NCBI GenBank assembly: GCA_002943765.1
Contig: PQWQ01000006.1
Span: 2,852,001-2,916,000 of the forward strand
Direction: 5' to 3'
From: Psoroptes ovis
Lineage: Eukaryota; Arthropoda; Arachnida; Sarcoptiformes; Psoroptidae
Length of the DNA: 64,000 bases
Part shown: piece after piece, positions 26,695-39,183 of the stretch
Layout of the letters: each line of letters begins with the position of its first letter
Position numbering within the stretch: position 1 is the stretch's first letter
Program-made: the position numbers and the translations under genes
The notes under the pieces: model-generated
Databases searched by the model: none
Seen by the model: the letters and a program-made list of their open reading frames with translations, nothing else
What the model was told of the DNA's origin: nothing

Positions 26695-29600
26695 ATGGCC
26701 GACGACGGTGAAGAATTTGAATTTGAATATACCAAGGTAGGTTAAAATTTTACAATTTTTTTCAAATTATTCGATGTCCGCAGCACCAGCAAAATTGATT
26801 GATTTTGTGTAATTTCAAAGAGAATTCAAAGAATTCCCAGTTCAAAGAATTTCCAATTCAAAAAATTTCTTTAACCAGAAATATTTGCGAAATTTCTCTT
26901 CTCTATTAATTCAAAAAAAAAATTAAATGAAAAATTCATTGAATTTCAATGTGTAAATCATGTATATGATGTTTTTTATTAAAAAAAACAATAACAGCAA
27001 ATAGCAATTGTATTGACATAAATAATTTTTCGAAAAATAAATAATAATCGTCCATCTTATGAGTTTTCAATAATAATCATCATCGTTAATGTTGATTGTT
27101 TGTTCTCATATCATTTATTGCTCATTGTAAATGTCTATTAATAAACTTTGGTGTGTAAAACAAGATGTGTTCATCAAGCCGAAGCAAGCAAAATTCAAAA
27201 AATGAATGAAAATTAGGCAAAGACATCGATAATATTCTAACAAGCGGAATTCAATATGTATTTTATTTGTCTTCATCTTCATCATCACAATTCATCTCAT
27301 ATTCATTTTTTGCATTCATCATCATTTATTGTCTTATTTATTGATGATGATGATGATAATGCCGATTATTATTATTAACATTTTTGTCGTTTTTTTAAAT
27401 TTTGAAAAATACATGTTGAACATGTCAAACAATGCATATGTATTCTAAAATTTGATTTGAATAAGCAGCGAGAGAAATAGAATAATGATTCTCATTATTC
27501 TTCCTGAATGAGTGAAAGTTATTAAAATGTCATTCGTATATGTACGTTTTAAAGATTAGAGTCAATATGTGTGTACATCTGCATCTGTAAGATGTGAAAT
27601 GATGGAAATTTCATAAATTTTTTATGACTTCTGGTTTCATTTGAGAATTTATGATGAATTGCTGTGTGCATGTATTCAAAAATAGATTCAGATAACCCTT
27701 TTTTTTCAAATGAATAATTTATTCTCGATTGTTTTTGAATAGCCAAAAATAATAATGATAATAATAACAAGCAAGCAATAACATTAAAATAAGTTTAAAA
27801 AAATTAATATCAATCGTCTTAAGGTGCTGATATTATTGATGGTGTTGATGTTGCTGTTATACCACGCATTTATTCTGACTGTTTATGGTTTTTTATTTTG
27901 CATGTCTTTATCGATTATTATTGTTGTTGACGTCAATAATCTCCTTCTAGAAAATATAATGATAATCAAAATTGAATGAATGAATGAACATTATTCGTAT
28001 TAGGTGTTTCAATGATATAAAAATAATTTGATCCTTCCTAGATGCTTCTTCCAACATTTCTAGAATCATTGTTAATACATATTTTCTTCCCTTCTTTGAG
28101 AATTCTTCTTCAAGAATTCAAGAATCAAACTCGACTTATTAGAATCGTTGCCACTCCTGCAATCGTGTTTGTATATGTATATGTTCATCAAGTGTTACAT
28201 CCTATTTTGTTATTATGTGAATAATAATAATTTGTATAAAAATAATAATAAAAAAAATATTGTTATCATTTAGAATATTATCGTTGTTTGTTAATTTGTG
28301 TTCATATTTGGCATCAAATAAAGGAATACAAAATCATATTCTATATGATTCTTAAAAATGTTTTTGTCTTTTTAATTCTTGATTTTTCATGTTTTTACCA
28401 TTTTCATTTCATCAATTCGCTTGTACGATTGAAGAATGTTTGAAGAATATTTTTTTGTATTATTATTCATTTTAACAAATATCAATCTTTAATGATAAAC
28501 ATGAATGATTGATGTTTTTCTCAACGAACAACACCATGTTGAATCAAGAGCCGAGAATCGAGAAAAAAACGTGGATTTGAATGTGGAAAATGATTAATTA
28601 TTCAAAATAATATAAATCTAAATTATCTTGGATTATAGCCTCATAAAATACACTCATGCTATACAATCATTCTGTAATTTTTTTTAGGAATTATTTTGTT
28701 TTGAATTGGAATTCAAATTAGGAAAATTAATTTTTGATTAATTTTAGAAATAAAGCCTAGTTTCTCATTATTTTTCAAGCGAAAAAAAAACAATGTTAAA
28801 ATGTTGAAACAATTGAAAAATAATCACAAAAATTATCAGAATTTAGAACGAAATTCTCATGTTTTTTCGGTTTAATGCATCATTTAATCGGCGTTGCATA
28901 ATAATCATTTTTTATTCTTTTATTTTCACATACAAAGATTTTAAAAAAACAAATAATTTCTAAAATGTTGAATAAAGAAAAATTTCCTCATCAATTTATG
29001 TTGTAATTTTTCATATGATATTCATTCATTTTATTCAAGAATTTTTTTATACACCAAAAAACAGAAATTTTTTTAAAAAGAATTTTCACATTCAAAAAAA
29101 CATTAATATTATTGTTTATTAACTATTTGTCAATATTTACCGCTATATCATCATTATTATTATTATTAATATTTCGATGTACTTGATGATAAAATATTTT
29201 ATTTTTTTTTTAATAAATATAAAATCATACTCATAATTATATTAGGCTGTCCATAAAGTTTTTGTTAATTTTTAGAAAGCATTTAGATTGATTTGACAGC
29301 AGTAAACTTATTGGACTACCCATTAATTATGATAATGACAAAAAACAACCTGAATTTTTGTGAAACCCAACATTTTGTTTGTTTTTTTTTCTGATGTACA
29401 TTCTGTAAAAATTATGAATTGATTCAGTTTATTTCATTTCACCTACAACATTTTGAATATCAAAAATATTGAATACGAAATTCAATTTTTTTTACAAGAA
29501 AAAATCATTTTCAAACATACAATTGTGAAGCAAAGGCAAATTTTTACCAAAAAATTTTCTTCGAATTTCATGCAAAGATTTTGAATTTAATCCAAAAAAA

Positions 29601-32600
29601 AATAAAAATTTATGAAAAAAATATTTCAATCGCATTTTCTCTTCGAAAGAAAATATTTGAGAACTTCTGCATTGCATTCATTTTGGGCAAGAAATTTTTC
29701 TTTACTTTTCAACATTTTCAACTTTGATTCAATCCGATAATAATAAAAATAATTATCAAATACTGTTTGTAGAGAGGTATCATCATTAAATCAAAAAAAA
29801 AATTTGCAACAATTTTTCAATCATATCCTTTTGACACTTTTTTTCCTCACATATTTTGTTTTGTTGTTGTTGATGTTTTTTCAATAATAATAATATTTGT
29901 AATAGAAGCATATTATAAGTAAAAAATTTTCAACAATTTTTTTTTATAAAAAATAAAATAAAATAAATTAGATTTTTAGATGCAATCCATTTTTTTTTCT
30001 TTGTAAAATGAATGAATAAATAAATTCTTTGCATGTTTTCAATGATGATTATGTTAGATGAATGATGAATTTACTTTTTCTTTATTTATTTTGAGTTTTA
30101 TTTTAGTTTTAGTTTTAAATTTAGATTAGAATATTTTAGTTTTGTTTAACTTTTGTAGAGTTTACATTTTTAATTCTTAGAATATTTATTTATAATTTTT
30201 CTATGATCAAATATTATTATTATTATTATTAATTTTGTTTCTTTCAATTTTCAATTTTTCATGAAAAATTTTTCATAAAATTTTCATTTTCTCTCTCCTT
30301 CTTCATTCCTTAATTATTACGTTTATTAATAATAATTTTGATTCAAATTGAATCAAATTAACAAAATCTGAAAATGAAATGAATTGCGAAAACAAAAATC
30401 CCGATTCCAATTTTATTTTGTTAACAAAAATAAATCCCATTATCCATTTAATTGTGATGATTCATTTGTTTATTTAATAAAATTTCAATTATTATGATTA
30501 TAATAATCAAAATTTGAAAATAAAATTTTCCATTTAAAATTGGTAAATTAAAAAAATTTAAAAATTAACAAAAATGCATCAAATACTTAATCAACAACAA
30601 CAACAAGAATCAACTTGGCCATTTAAAGCGCCAAAACAGCCAAAACGTAAAGATTCATTATCGACAGTACATCAATCGATTGAAGGTCCATCATCGGCAG
30701 CTGCACATCGAAAAATGACTTCATCAAAATTTTCATCATCATCGTCGTCGACTACAACGACGACAACAACCAAAACAAAATCATCAACAACAAAAACATC
30801 ATCGATTAAAACAAAAACGACAAGTAAAAAATCATCGAAAATTAAATCAGAAATAGTGGAACCAGCAGAAAAATCAGAGCTATCAAAGCCATTAGAGAAA
30901 TCAGAACCATCAAAACCAATTGAAAAACCAGAGCCATCAGGAAAACCACCAGAATCACCGGTAATTTATTCAATTGAAACACGAAAACAAAAAAAAACAA
31001 AAGAAAAATTCCGTGAAATTCAATCATTGATTCATTCATATTCAATGATGCTTGTTGCACAATTTGAAATTTCTTTCATTCATTCATTTATTTGATGTTT
31101 TTATTGGTTGGTCACACCTAATACTCATTCATATTCTGCCACTATGATATGGCAATTTTTTGATACAAATCAAATTGAATGAATGAAATATGAGAGAAAG
31201 AAAGAGGAAAAGAAATAGATTTGAAAACATTTATTTTGAGTATTTCAAAACGAGATAAACAGTCAATGAAAAGAGAGAGAGCGAGAAATATGTTTGTCCT
31301 CAATCAATTGTATATGATTATTATGCATTTCAAAATGACTTTCACTTAATCATTTATAGAAAAAAAAAATGATAAAATATTGAAACTACGATTCAAATTG
31401 TTACTATTTCATATTTCATTGATTTTCAATCATCTTCATTATCAGTAAATCTGATATGTTTCGCTGTAAATTCAATAGTTTAATCATGAATCAATGTTGA
31501 ATGATGTTTATTTATTTGAATTTAAAAATTTGAAGAAAATATTTTTCCATTTGCTTGATTTTAATAATTTTGATTTTGTTTTTGCTTTTTTTGAAGCTAA
31601 TAACGTTGATTTTATATTTTATTATTTGCATAATCATTTATCAATAATAATTAATTATTTTGATCCAATCAAAAAATTATAAATTTAAATAATGTCTGAT
31701 TATTATAAATCGAAAACCTTAGCTACGACAACAGTAACAACCAAAGCTAAAACAAAACCAACGCCTCAAAAATCATTTACAATGATGACATCACCACCTT
31801 CTATGCCACCACCGCCGCCGCTTTCGGAGGTAAAATTAGTGTAACAAAAAATCTGATATTTTGTTTCAAATTGAAATTCAAAAATTCACCAATTAATTAA
31901 ATAATTAGCAGCTAAATTAGCCGAAAAAAGTATTGTAATTATTGAAATTAGGTCAAAAAGATGAATAAGTAACCAAAAGCAAACATAACAAATCCATTAT
32001 GAGATTCAATTTAAATTTTTGTGTTTATGTGAATTATGAGATTATGAAAAGACAATTTTCTCATTTTCATAATTGCAAATACGAAAATTGTCTTTGAAAT
32101 GGATAAACTTCATTTGTTTATTTCAAATTTTCTTAACATTTTATGTCTACCCAATTTTTCGCCAATTGATAACTTGTTTACTACAGACAAATTAAACAAA
32201 CTAAAATTATGCTTTTGAGAATTTTTTTTAGTTGATGAATTTAGCATATCGAGAATTATTGTAGAAATACAAATAAAAAAAATTATTTTTAGTAGTAGCA
32301 TTAAAGCTTTGAATGTTGAAGAAAAACAAATTCTGCATTTAAAATTCTATGAATGGAAATTTTTATATTTCGGTTAAAATTCTGCTGTTAATTTTTAGAA
32401 TGAACAATCGTTAAAAATAATAGAAATCATAGGAATAATATTATGATTCTTTCATTGAAGAATAAAAGTTTAAGGAAACCAGTCTATCATGTCTACCATA
32501 TATCATGGCTATAAGCAGAAAAAAGAGGAAAAATAGACCAAAAGCCTACCAAATAACGCAATGCGCAAAATTAACGGAAACATTGAGTAATAAATTTTTT

Positions 32601-34165
32601 AATATTTACCATATTTCATTCATGTAACAATAACAATACAATAATTTGTTTCGAAACTAAAGTTGAAATCACAAAATCAATCAGAATTGTTGTTGTTTGT
32701 TTGTTTGGAATGATAAATTATTGAAATCTTGTGGATAATTCAATAATTTGACAATTTTCATAACTTTTTTCTTTATTTCTTTCTTCGAATTGCTTTAGAT
32801 CACAAAAACAACACGTACTATAAATCAAAGACGTTTATCTGAACGTAAAAATTCACAAGAATTAATGCAACTTCAAGAACAACAGCCAAAATTGAAAATG
32901 TTATATGGAAAAGATCTGAAAGAATATGAAAATCTTAATGTTGAAGATTTATTAGGACAATTATCGGCCGAAGAATTAGAGCAATTAGGATCGGAAGTTG
33001 ATCCAGATGATAGTTTATTGCCAGCATCACAACGTTGTAAAGATCAGACAAATAAAGATCCAACCGGTCCTTTGAAGCGTCGTCAATTATTGAATTTTTT
33101 AGCTAAATTTGCTAGAGAACAAGAAGATTGGCCTGAACTCAAAAAATTTATTCCCGGTGTTAAATTGGGTATGTATTGTTTGTTGATTGTCATAGAATTC
33201 AGAATCGATAATTTATTCATGAATTCATTGTCAAGGCAAAGTATGGGTACCTAAAAAAGGAGATCCACAAGGTGGTATGGAAGAGAAAATAATATTAGAT
33301 CTTGAAGATGGTGCAGAAGAAGCTTTGAAAAATGCAACTGAAGCTGATCTAGTTGATTTGGCTGGTATACTTGGTTTACATTCAATGCTCAATCAAGATC
33401 AATATGAAGCATCCATTTTGAATAAAGGACAATCATTAGGCGATAAATTTGAATCGGTTGTCAAATCAACGAAACCGAAAAAAATTCTTCCTGCCGAACC
33501 TGATAATACGACCGATCCAGAAAAAACGGCTAAGCAAGTTGAAGAGAATGATCCTAGTTTGACGAGTTTAAATTGGAACAATATCAAATACATACCACGT
33601 GAAACATTTAAAAAATTATTCAATGGTTTAAAGACCAATACACATTTAGTTGAATTAAATCTTTCAAATACCGGTTTAACCGATGGTCCTGCTGAGGTAA
33701 GAGAGTAGATTAATTTTAAAAATAATCTTAAAATTCTAATCAAATATAATTTTTACAATTATGGAATTTCAGAAATTAATCGAAGCATTAAAAGTTAATG
33801 AAACATTACGAAAAGTAAATCTAGAATCAAATCATTTATCCGGTCCTATGATGCGTGATTTAATTGAAGCTTTATTAGATAAACAAAATGTTATCGAATT
33901 CCGTGCAGCTAATCAACGTTCACAAATAATGGGTAATCGTTATGAAATGGAAATTGCAAAATTAATTCAACAAAATAAAAAAATTTTAAAATTGGGTCTT
34001 AATTTTGATGTTCCTGATGCTCGTCATAGAGTTGCAACACAACTACAAGAAAATAATGATAGCTGTATGTATCATTTATTTATCAATCATGCGGTAAATC
34101 ATAATCATAATTTTCTCTTCATTCAATCAGGTCGTCTTAAACGATTGGCTTCGGTAGAAGGTTAA
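26695..34165 (+). CDS. tmod: Tropomodulin (exon A isoform)
   Basis: The common exons are 32799-33168, 33236-33696, 33773-34064 and 34131-34165 (385 residues). With exon A (26695-26736, MADDGEEFEFEYTK, good ATG context) the product is about 399 residues. The common part begins ITKTTRTINQRRLSERKNS and continues with LYGKDLKEYENLNVEDLLGQLSAEELE, the tropomyosin/actin-binding N-terminus. GKVWVPKKGD follows, then the leucine-rich repeat cap (LTSLNWNNI, LVELNLSNTGLTDG, LRKVNLESNHLSG) and the last helix. Tropomodulin caps actin pointed ends in muscle thin filaments and the cortical skeleton. All three candidate first exons end in phase 0 and fit the same acceptor at 32799. Assigning exon A to this gene rests on phase, strand and the absence of any other partner. 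Confidence 0.9.
27928..28124. promoter_or_regulatory. CRE and heat-shock-type motif cluster
   Basis: TGACGTCA, a perfect CRE palindrome, is at 27928-27935. TTCTAGAA occurs at 27945-27952 and 28058-28065. TTCAAGAA occurs twice in tandem at 28109-28124. TTCNNGAA is the core of heat-shock-factor sites. This is a candidate intronic enhancer; function is inference. Confidence 0.35.
29245..29322. mobile_element. Possible mariner-like MITE remnant
   Basis: The left end GGCTGTCCATAAAGTTT and the reverse complement of the right end, GGGTAGTCCAATAAGTTT, form an imperfect terminal inverted repeat. TA lies outside the left end and TAA close to the right. The ends resemble Tc1/mariner termini. There is no coding capacity in about 80 bp. 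Confidence 0.35.
30211..30231. repeat. (ATT)n microsatellite
   Basis: About six to seven tandem ATT units within the tropomodulin intron. Confidence 0.8.
30574..30960 (+). CDS. tmod: Tropomodulin alternative first exon B
   Basis: An ATG after AAAA opens a 129-codon frame ending at a donor (CCG|GTAATT) in phase 0, compatible with the common exon at 32799. It encodes a 5xQ run, a basic Ser/Thr/Lys-rich stretch with S and T homopolymers, then degenerate repeats of the type EKSEPSKP ending in PPESP. The tail resembles PEVK-like or disordered linkers of muscle proteins. Translation past the donor gives 44 further residues with no family likeness, so splicing is preferred. Such a long disordered N-terminus is unusual for tropomodulin. 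Expression must be shown by transcripts. Confidence 0.7.
30961..31691. other. Tropomodulin intron between first exons B and C
   Basis: 731 bp, AT-rich, with a GA-rich run near 31190-31285. No exon is recognised. It may contain the promoter for exon C. Confidence 0.5.
31692..31829 (+). CDS. tmod: Tropomodulin alternative first exon C
   Basis: The ATG at 31692 opens 46 codons ending in TCG GAG|GTAAAA, phase 0, matching the common acceptor at 32799. The product starts MSDYYKSKTLATTTVTTKAK and ends with a Pro run (MPPPPPLSE). Joining to the common part would give about 431 residues. A clean donor, an in-frame ATG after AT-rich leader and a Thr/Lys-rich composition like exon B support it as a third start. 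Confidence 0.65.
31830..32798. other. Tropomodulin intron before common exons
   Basis: 969 bp without a recognisable exon. A 63-codon frame on the reverse strand (32110-32301) is AT-rich and I do not support it. It ends in the polypyrimidine stretch and TTTAG acceptor at 32798. Confidence 0.5.
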
Positions 34166-35736
34166 GATTGGGGGAGATGAATTGAAAAATAGAATTTTTA
34201 GTAAAAAAAATTTAAATCAAAATAACATTTGATACATTTTTTTGAGACATATTCTATAGCGTATTCTTTCTTTTTTTTTTTTGTTTTCATATTCATTTCA
34301 ATTGGCATCTTTTTGCACATCATTTAATTATTAAAAAAAAAAGTAAATTTTCAAGAAAAAATTTTAAAAAAATCATAATTTTAATTGTAATATTTACGCA
34401 CCATCATACGAACAGACACACACCGGACACACATGATCATATTGCACAAAATTATCAATTTCTTTGTTATTTTATTTCATTTTATTGTCACCATCTTTTC
34501 TTTTTCTCTTGTTTGAATCAAATTTAATGAAGTAAAAATTAATTGATCTTTATTCTTTCGTTTTTTTATATACAAACAAAAAAATACACACCAGAAATAC
34601 GTGCACCATTGTACTAATAATAATTTTGCATTCATATAGAAAGATAAGATGAAAAAAATTAACTTTTACAAATCTTTAAAATATTAAATTCTTAAGAATA
34701 TATTTGAATTCTAATTTTTTTTTTTTCTGTAATTTCGAATTCTGCAAATCGCGCTGAATCTTGTAAACAAAAAGAAAATTGAAATTTTTCAAACCACAAA
34801 ATTCAGCGCCATCTGCCGGCCAGAATAACAAACTCATTCAAAAACGACGTATCGCACGTTTGTTTGTGTTTTTTTTTTTTTGTTTTGTTTTGGCAAACCT
34901 TTAAAACACAAAAATAAAAAAAACAAAAACAACATGCGAATGAAGCGCATACAATTGTAAAAAGACAAACGACGTAAATCGTGTAACTCCTACTCAGCCA
35001 CTACCATCACCATTTTACAATGAATGTTAAGAAAAATGAATGAAATGAAAATAAAAATAAAAATTACGAAAATTACCAACAACAATATATACAACTTTCA
35101 GCTGAATAAAAACTGAATTATTTGTTGTGTGTTCACAATTATTTATATTAATAATGTAAAATAATAATTTGTGAGATGATGGCATTGAAGAATGAAACAA
35201 TTAATAAATAAGCTAACAAAACAAAACATTAGCAAGTAACTTACGTGGTTCTTTAATGTTTCTTATTATGTTTGATTTTATTTCTTTTGAAAATAAATTT
35301 TTTCTCTTTACACAAACACTACTAGACATATTGGATAACAAAAATTCTATAATCAATTCTATAATTAATTTTTAAATTAAAAATAAATATTAATCATCAT
35401 CAATTATTAAGATCAATTAAAATCATCTGTTGATTGATTTTTTTCTGAATGTTAACTGCAAGTCACCTATTAATTGTACTGTGTAGAATAACAATCAATC
35501 GTTGGTTAACGCATAAAAGTTCAAGTTTTTTTTTGTTTTATCAAATACAATGATAAATGATACGAAATGTAAACAATAAAAGTTTTAATGTTTGTTTAGA
35601 AACATCATATTAACCAAGGTAATTATAACATCTCATTATATTTTTTCATTATTTTAAATTGTTTCAAAAGTAATTGATTTATCTAATATTTTGTATAGAT
35701 TTCTATTTTCTTGACGAAAAAATATTGAATAAAAAA
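34166..35736. other. Intergenic region tropomodulin-USP8
   Basis: 1.6 kb holding the tropomodulin 3' UTR and the USP8 5' region. At 34803-34821 lies AGCGCCATCTGCCGGCC, a GC-rich island that resembles an arthropod/vertebrate CTCF site on the reverse strand. ACGACGTA occurs at about 34844 and 34969. No coding exon is seen. Confidence 0.5.
34803..34821 (-). promoter_or_regulatory. CTCF-like motif
   Basis: The reverse strand reads GGCCGGCAGATGGCGCT, matching the core AGATGGCGC of CTCF sites as I remember them. It lies between two genes on the same strand. It is a motif match only. Confidence 0.3.
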
Positions 35737-38700
35737 ATGCCGTCAGCAACTAAACAAGAGCTTCATCTAGCTAAATCATTAGATGAATTGAAAAAAAGAT
35801 CAGAGATAACAAATTTTGGCAAAAAGACAATTGAACGGTATTTTTCAAATGATTGCTTTCGGTCGTAAACCAAATTGATTTCTATGATTTCCATTTCCAA
35901 ATAGGATAATTGAATTTGCGAATAAATTTTATCAAATAGCTATCAATCATCAACAAAAAGGTGATAGTGAAAGTGCCTATATGTTTTATTATCGTTTTTT
36001 AACATTATTGAGCTATATTGATAATGAGAATGATAGAAAAAAATTCAGTGATAAAATTGGTACCAAAGCTAATGATGTTATGAATCAACTCGAATCTTTG
36101 ACTGAAGAATTATCGATGCGGTACGCTGAAAAACGAAAAAATTATGAAGATCGTAAAGCAAAATTATTCAATAACACTAATAATAAACCATTGTCATTGC
36201 CGGGAAATGCAGTCAAAATTGATAAAAATGATATCAATAATGATGATGATGATGAATGTTATCGTACAATCAGTTGTAAAGAATTGATACAGTATATTAT
36301 GAAGATGTCTGAAATAAATAAAATTCTTATAATTGATATACGTCCAGTAGAACTATTTAATGATTCATCAATAGCAGCGAATAAAATAGTGACTGCTTGT
36401 GAAATAAATATTATAAACATTCCCAACGATATAATTATGCCTGGTTTGACATTTCCTCAATTGAAGAAAAAAATATCATTTGGGGTCACACAAGATTGTC
36501 TTGAAAGACGTCGATCAATGGATAATATTGTTATTGTTGATGAAAAAACATATGAATTTGATAAAAAAAGCAAAAGCTGTTTATTGGCTGATGCATTTTG
36601 GAAGGTAAATTAATCAATAGTTTTGATCAATTAATAGACTATATTTTTTATTCAAAACCTAGTGGGATGAATCACCTGACAAAATAAAAAATAAACCATT
36701 ACTATTACGTGGTGGTTATCATGATTTTGTACTAACGTATCCAACATTTACAACGAATCCTGTTTTCGTTTCAAATTTTAGTAACTCATCAATGAATTTA
36801 TCATTCAATAAATCTAAATCAAATTTCTATAATTTTCTCGATGAAGACAATGTCGAAAATAAGAATAATGACAATATTAACAGGACGCCATTATCTAATA
36901 TACTAAATAATGGACAATCAATTCAGAATAAAAATACTGAAAACAATAATTCAAATTTGTTCGTGAATCAACCGATTAAAATACCTGGTATTGCTAGACC
37001 GATAATACCGGATCGTTCTTCGAAGCCTGCTCTTATCAATACTAATAAGAAGCAACCATTGGGCGACCATACAAATAAATTAATCCAACCAATCATAAAT
37101 GACAAAAATACACCGACTTTAGCTAATCAGACGAGAATCATCGATCGAAATAATCTTCCACCTAAACCAGCTCATTTAGTTTCATCAATATCTAATGGTA
37201 ATGATCATAGAATAAATGGTAATTCGAGTTTAGATAGCAATGAAGATGATGATGAAGTAGTTGATAATGAATTCAACCCTGATATGATGATCGAATCATC
37301 AGCCGCGAACGCTCGTGATAAAAATGAAGTATTTCCAATGGATGAAGAAATGTCCGACTACGAAAATAACATTAATAATAACGAGCCTATTGATATTGAT
37401 TCTGATGATGAATCGACAACGAAACCAACACACATGAATTATAGGAATAATGAATGCCATAATAATCAACCATTCTCATCAAGTTTGTCACGATCATTAT
37501 CATCTCCGAATATCGCTCAATTCGAACCAAGTTTCCACTATAATGATGCTACAAGTCCATTAATAAATAATCATTCTAATAGTCCAAAATTTTCACCACA
37601 AACACCATTGATTGATAGATCAATGAAACCATTTATGAATAATTTTCGTAAAACACGTGATTTCAGCCCTCAATTCAGTTCATGTGCAAGGATTGTTGGA
37701 TTAAAAAATTTAGGCAATACCTGTTTCATGAACTCAATGCTGCAATGCCTGAAAAATACAAAAGAATTATATGAATTTTTGGTTGCTGGTAACGTTCATA
37801 TCAATCCAAATTCAAAATTCGGTTCTAATGGAGAGTTGACTATTGAATTGATTGAATTATTTAAACAAATGCGTTATCCATCAAATTTTAAAAATATTTC
37901 GCCAAAAGATTTCAAATGTGCTGTTAGTCGTCATATACCAGATTTCACTGACTATAAACAGCAAGATGCACATGAATTTCTTGTTCGATTATTAGATCGT
38001 TTACATGCTGATCTTAATCAAAGTAAACCCGACAATTATTTAGATCCAATAAGAAAAGATCCAAATTATTATGACAAATTTTCAATCGCCGAAGCGGCTC
38101 AAAAATTTTGGGCATCACATATACAAAGAAATAATTCATTCATAACCAACTTATTCGAAGGACTAATTGTTAGTACAATAACATGTCTACATTGTCAAGC
38201 ATCATCAAAATCCTTGGAAGCATTTACGTGTTTGACTTTGCCTATACCGGAAAATGTTGGCCGTACAACATTACAGAATTGTATAAATCTATTTTTACGT
38301 GGCGAATTATTATCCAATGAAGTTGCATGGCAATGTCAATCGTGTAAACAGAAAAGAGATGCGCAAAAATGTACATATATTTGGAGATTACCGAAAATTT
38401 TAATTATCCATTTGAAAAGGTATTCAGCTTATTAGCGACTAATTGAAAAAAATTAAAATCATTTGTTTATCATGTAACAGGTTTACATATGATGGAATGT
38501 GGCGGCAAAAAATATCAAATTTTGTTGATTTTCCTATCGAAAATTTAAAAATTGAAACAGCTAATAATGAAATGCATAAATTTAGTCTTTATGGTGTTGT
38601 CAATCATTTTGGATCATTAGAAGGTGGACATTATGTTGCATATTCGAGAAATTGTGATTTGAATATTGATTGGCATCGTTATGATGATCAAGATGTATCA

Positions 38701-38763
38701 CCGATGTCATCATCAGATGTTGTCACACAAAATGCTTATGTTTTATTTTATAGATCAGTTTGA
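35737..38763 (+). CDS. USP8: USP8/UBPY deubiquitinase
   Basis: Four exons: 35737-35837, 35905-36604, 36663-38419 and 38481-38763, predicting 946 residues (human 1118). Residues 1 to about 120 are the MIT/USP8 dimerisation domain (LHLAKSLDELKKR; AYMFYYRFLTLLSYI). A rhodanese-like domain follows (about 155-290; KELIQYIMK, ILIIDIRPVELF, LLLRGGYHDFVLTYP) without a catalytic Cys, as in USP8. A disordered Asn-rich linker carries PGIARPIIPDRSSKPAL and SRSLSSPNI (about 543), the latter like the human 14-3-3 site. The USP domain has Cys621 in GNTCFMNSMLQCL, two CxxC zinc pairs and His903 in GGHYVAY. USP8 removes ubiquitin from endosomal cargo and stabilises ESCRT-0. The WW-like segment and SH3-binding repeats are not evident. 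Confidence 0.95.
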
Positions 38764-39183
38764 TCAATTTAAATAAAAATTTTGGCCAAAATGAGCTCTG
38801 AAACTGAACAAAATCCTATCTTTTACTAGAAATTTTTTAAATATTCAGACACAAAAGGGGTAAATATTTAAAGATTCTATGTTTTCTTCTTTTTTTCTAT
38901 TTTGTTTTATTTATTATTATTCAATTGTTGATTTCTTTATTTTATTTTCAAATAAAAATGCATTATTTGTAGAAAATTTTCAAAAATAAAAATTAATAAA
39001 AAAAATTGATTTTGAAAATTGATTCATATTTCGCTCTATTTTAACCGACATCGTTCACCATTTCATTTTAGCTCATCAAACTGAACGTGTACTTATTTAT
39101 TTTTGAAATTTTTCCAAAATTAAAATCAAAAATTTTGCATATCAAATACACTTAATCCATAGCTTGTGAAATAATTCATCATA
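38764..39183. other. Intergenic region USP8-glucosidase II beta
   Basis: 420 bp, AT-rich, with AATAAA words near 38950-38990. It carries a 3' UTR and a promoter; nothing else seen. Confidence 0.5.

Larger units (their letters stand above)
26737..30573. other. Large tropomodulin intron
   Basis: 3.8 kb without a recognisable exon. It holds a CRE palindrome and four TTCNNGAA cores at 27928-28124 (see the separate entry) and a short inverted-repeat element near 29245. An (ATT)n run lies near 30211-30231. The rest is AT-rich and featureless to me. Confidence 0.6.

Noticed and set aside
30961..31095. Extension of exon B to the stop at 31095
   Set aside because: Composition changes at a good GT donor in the phase needed by the common exon, so the extra residues are taken as intron.
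7063..38763. Functional cluster of endosomal genes (TGFBRAP1, synaptojanin, USP8)
   Set aside because: They are interspersed with unrelated genes on both strands; co-location by chance is the simpler reading.
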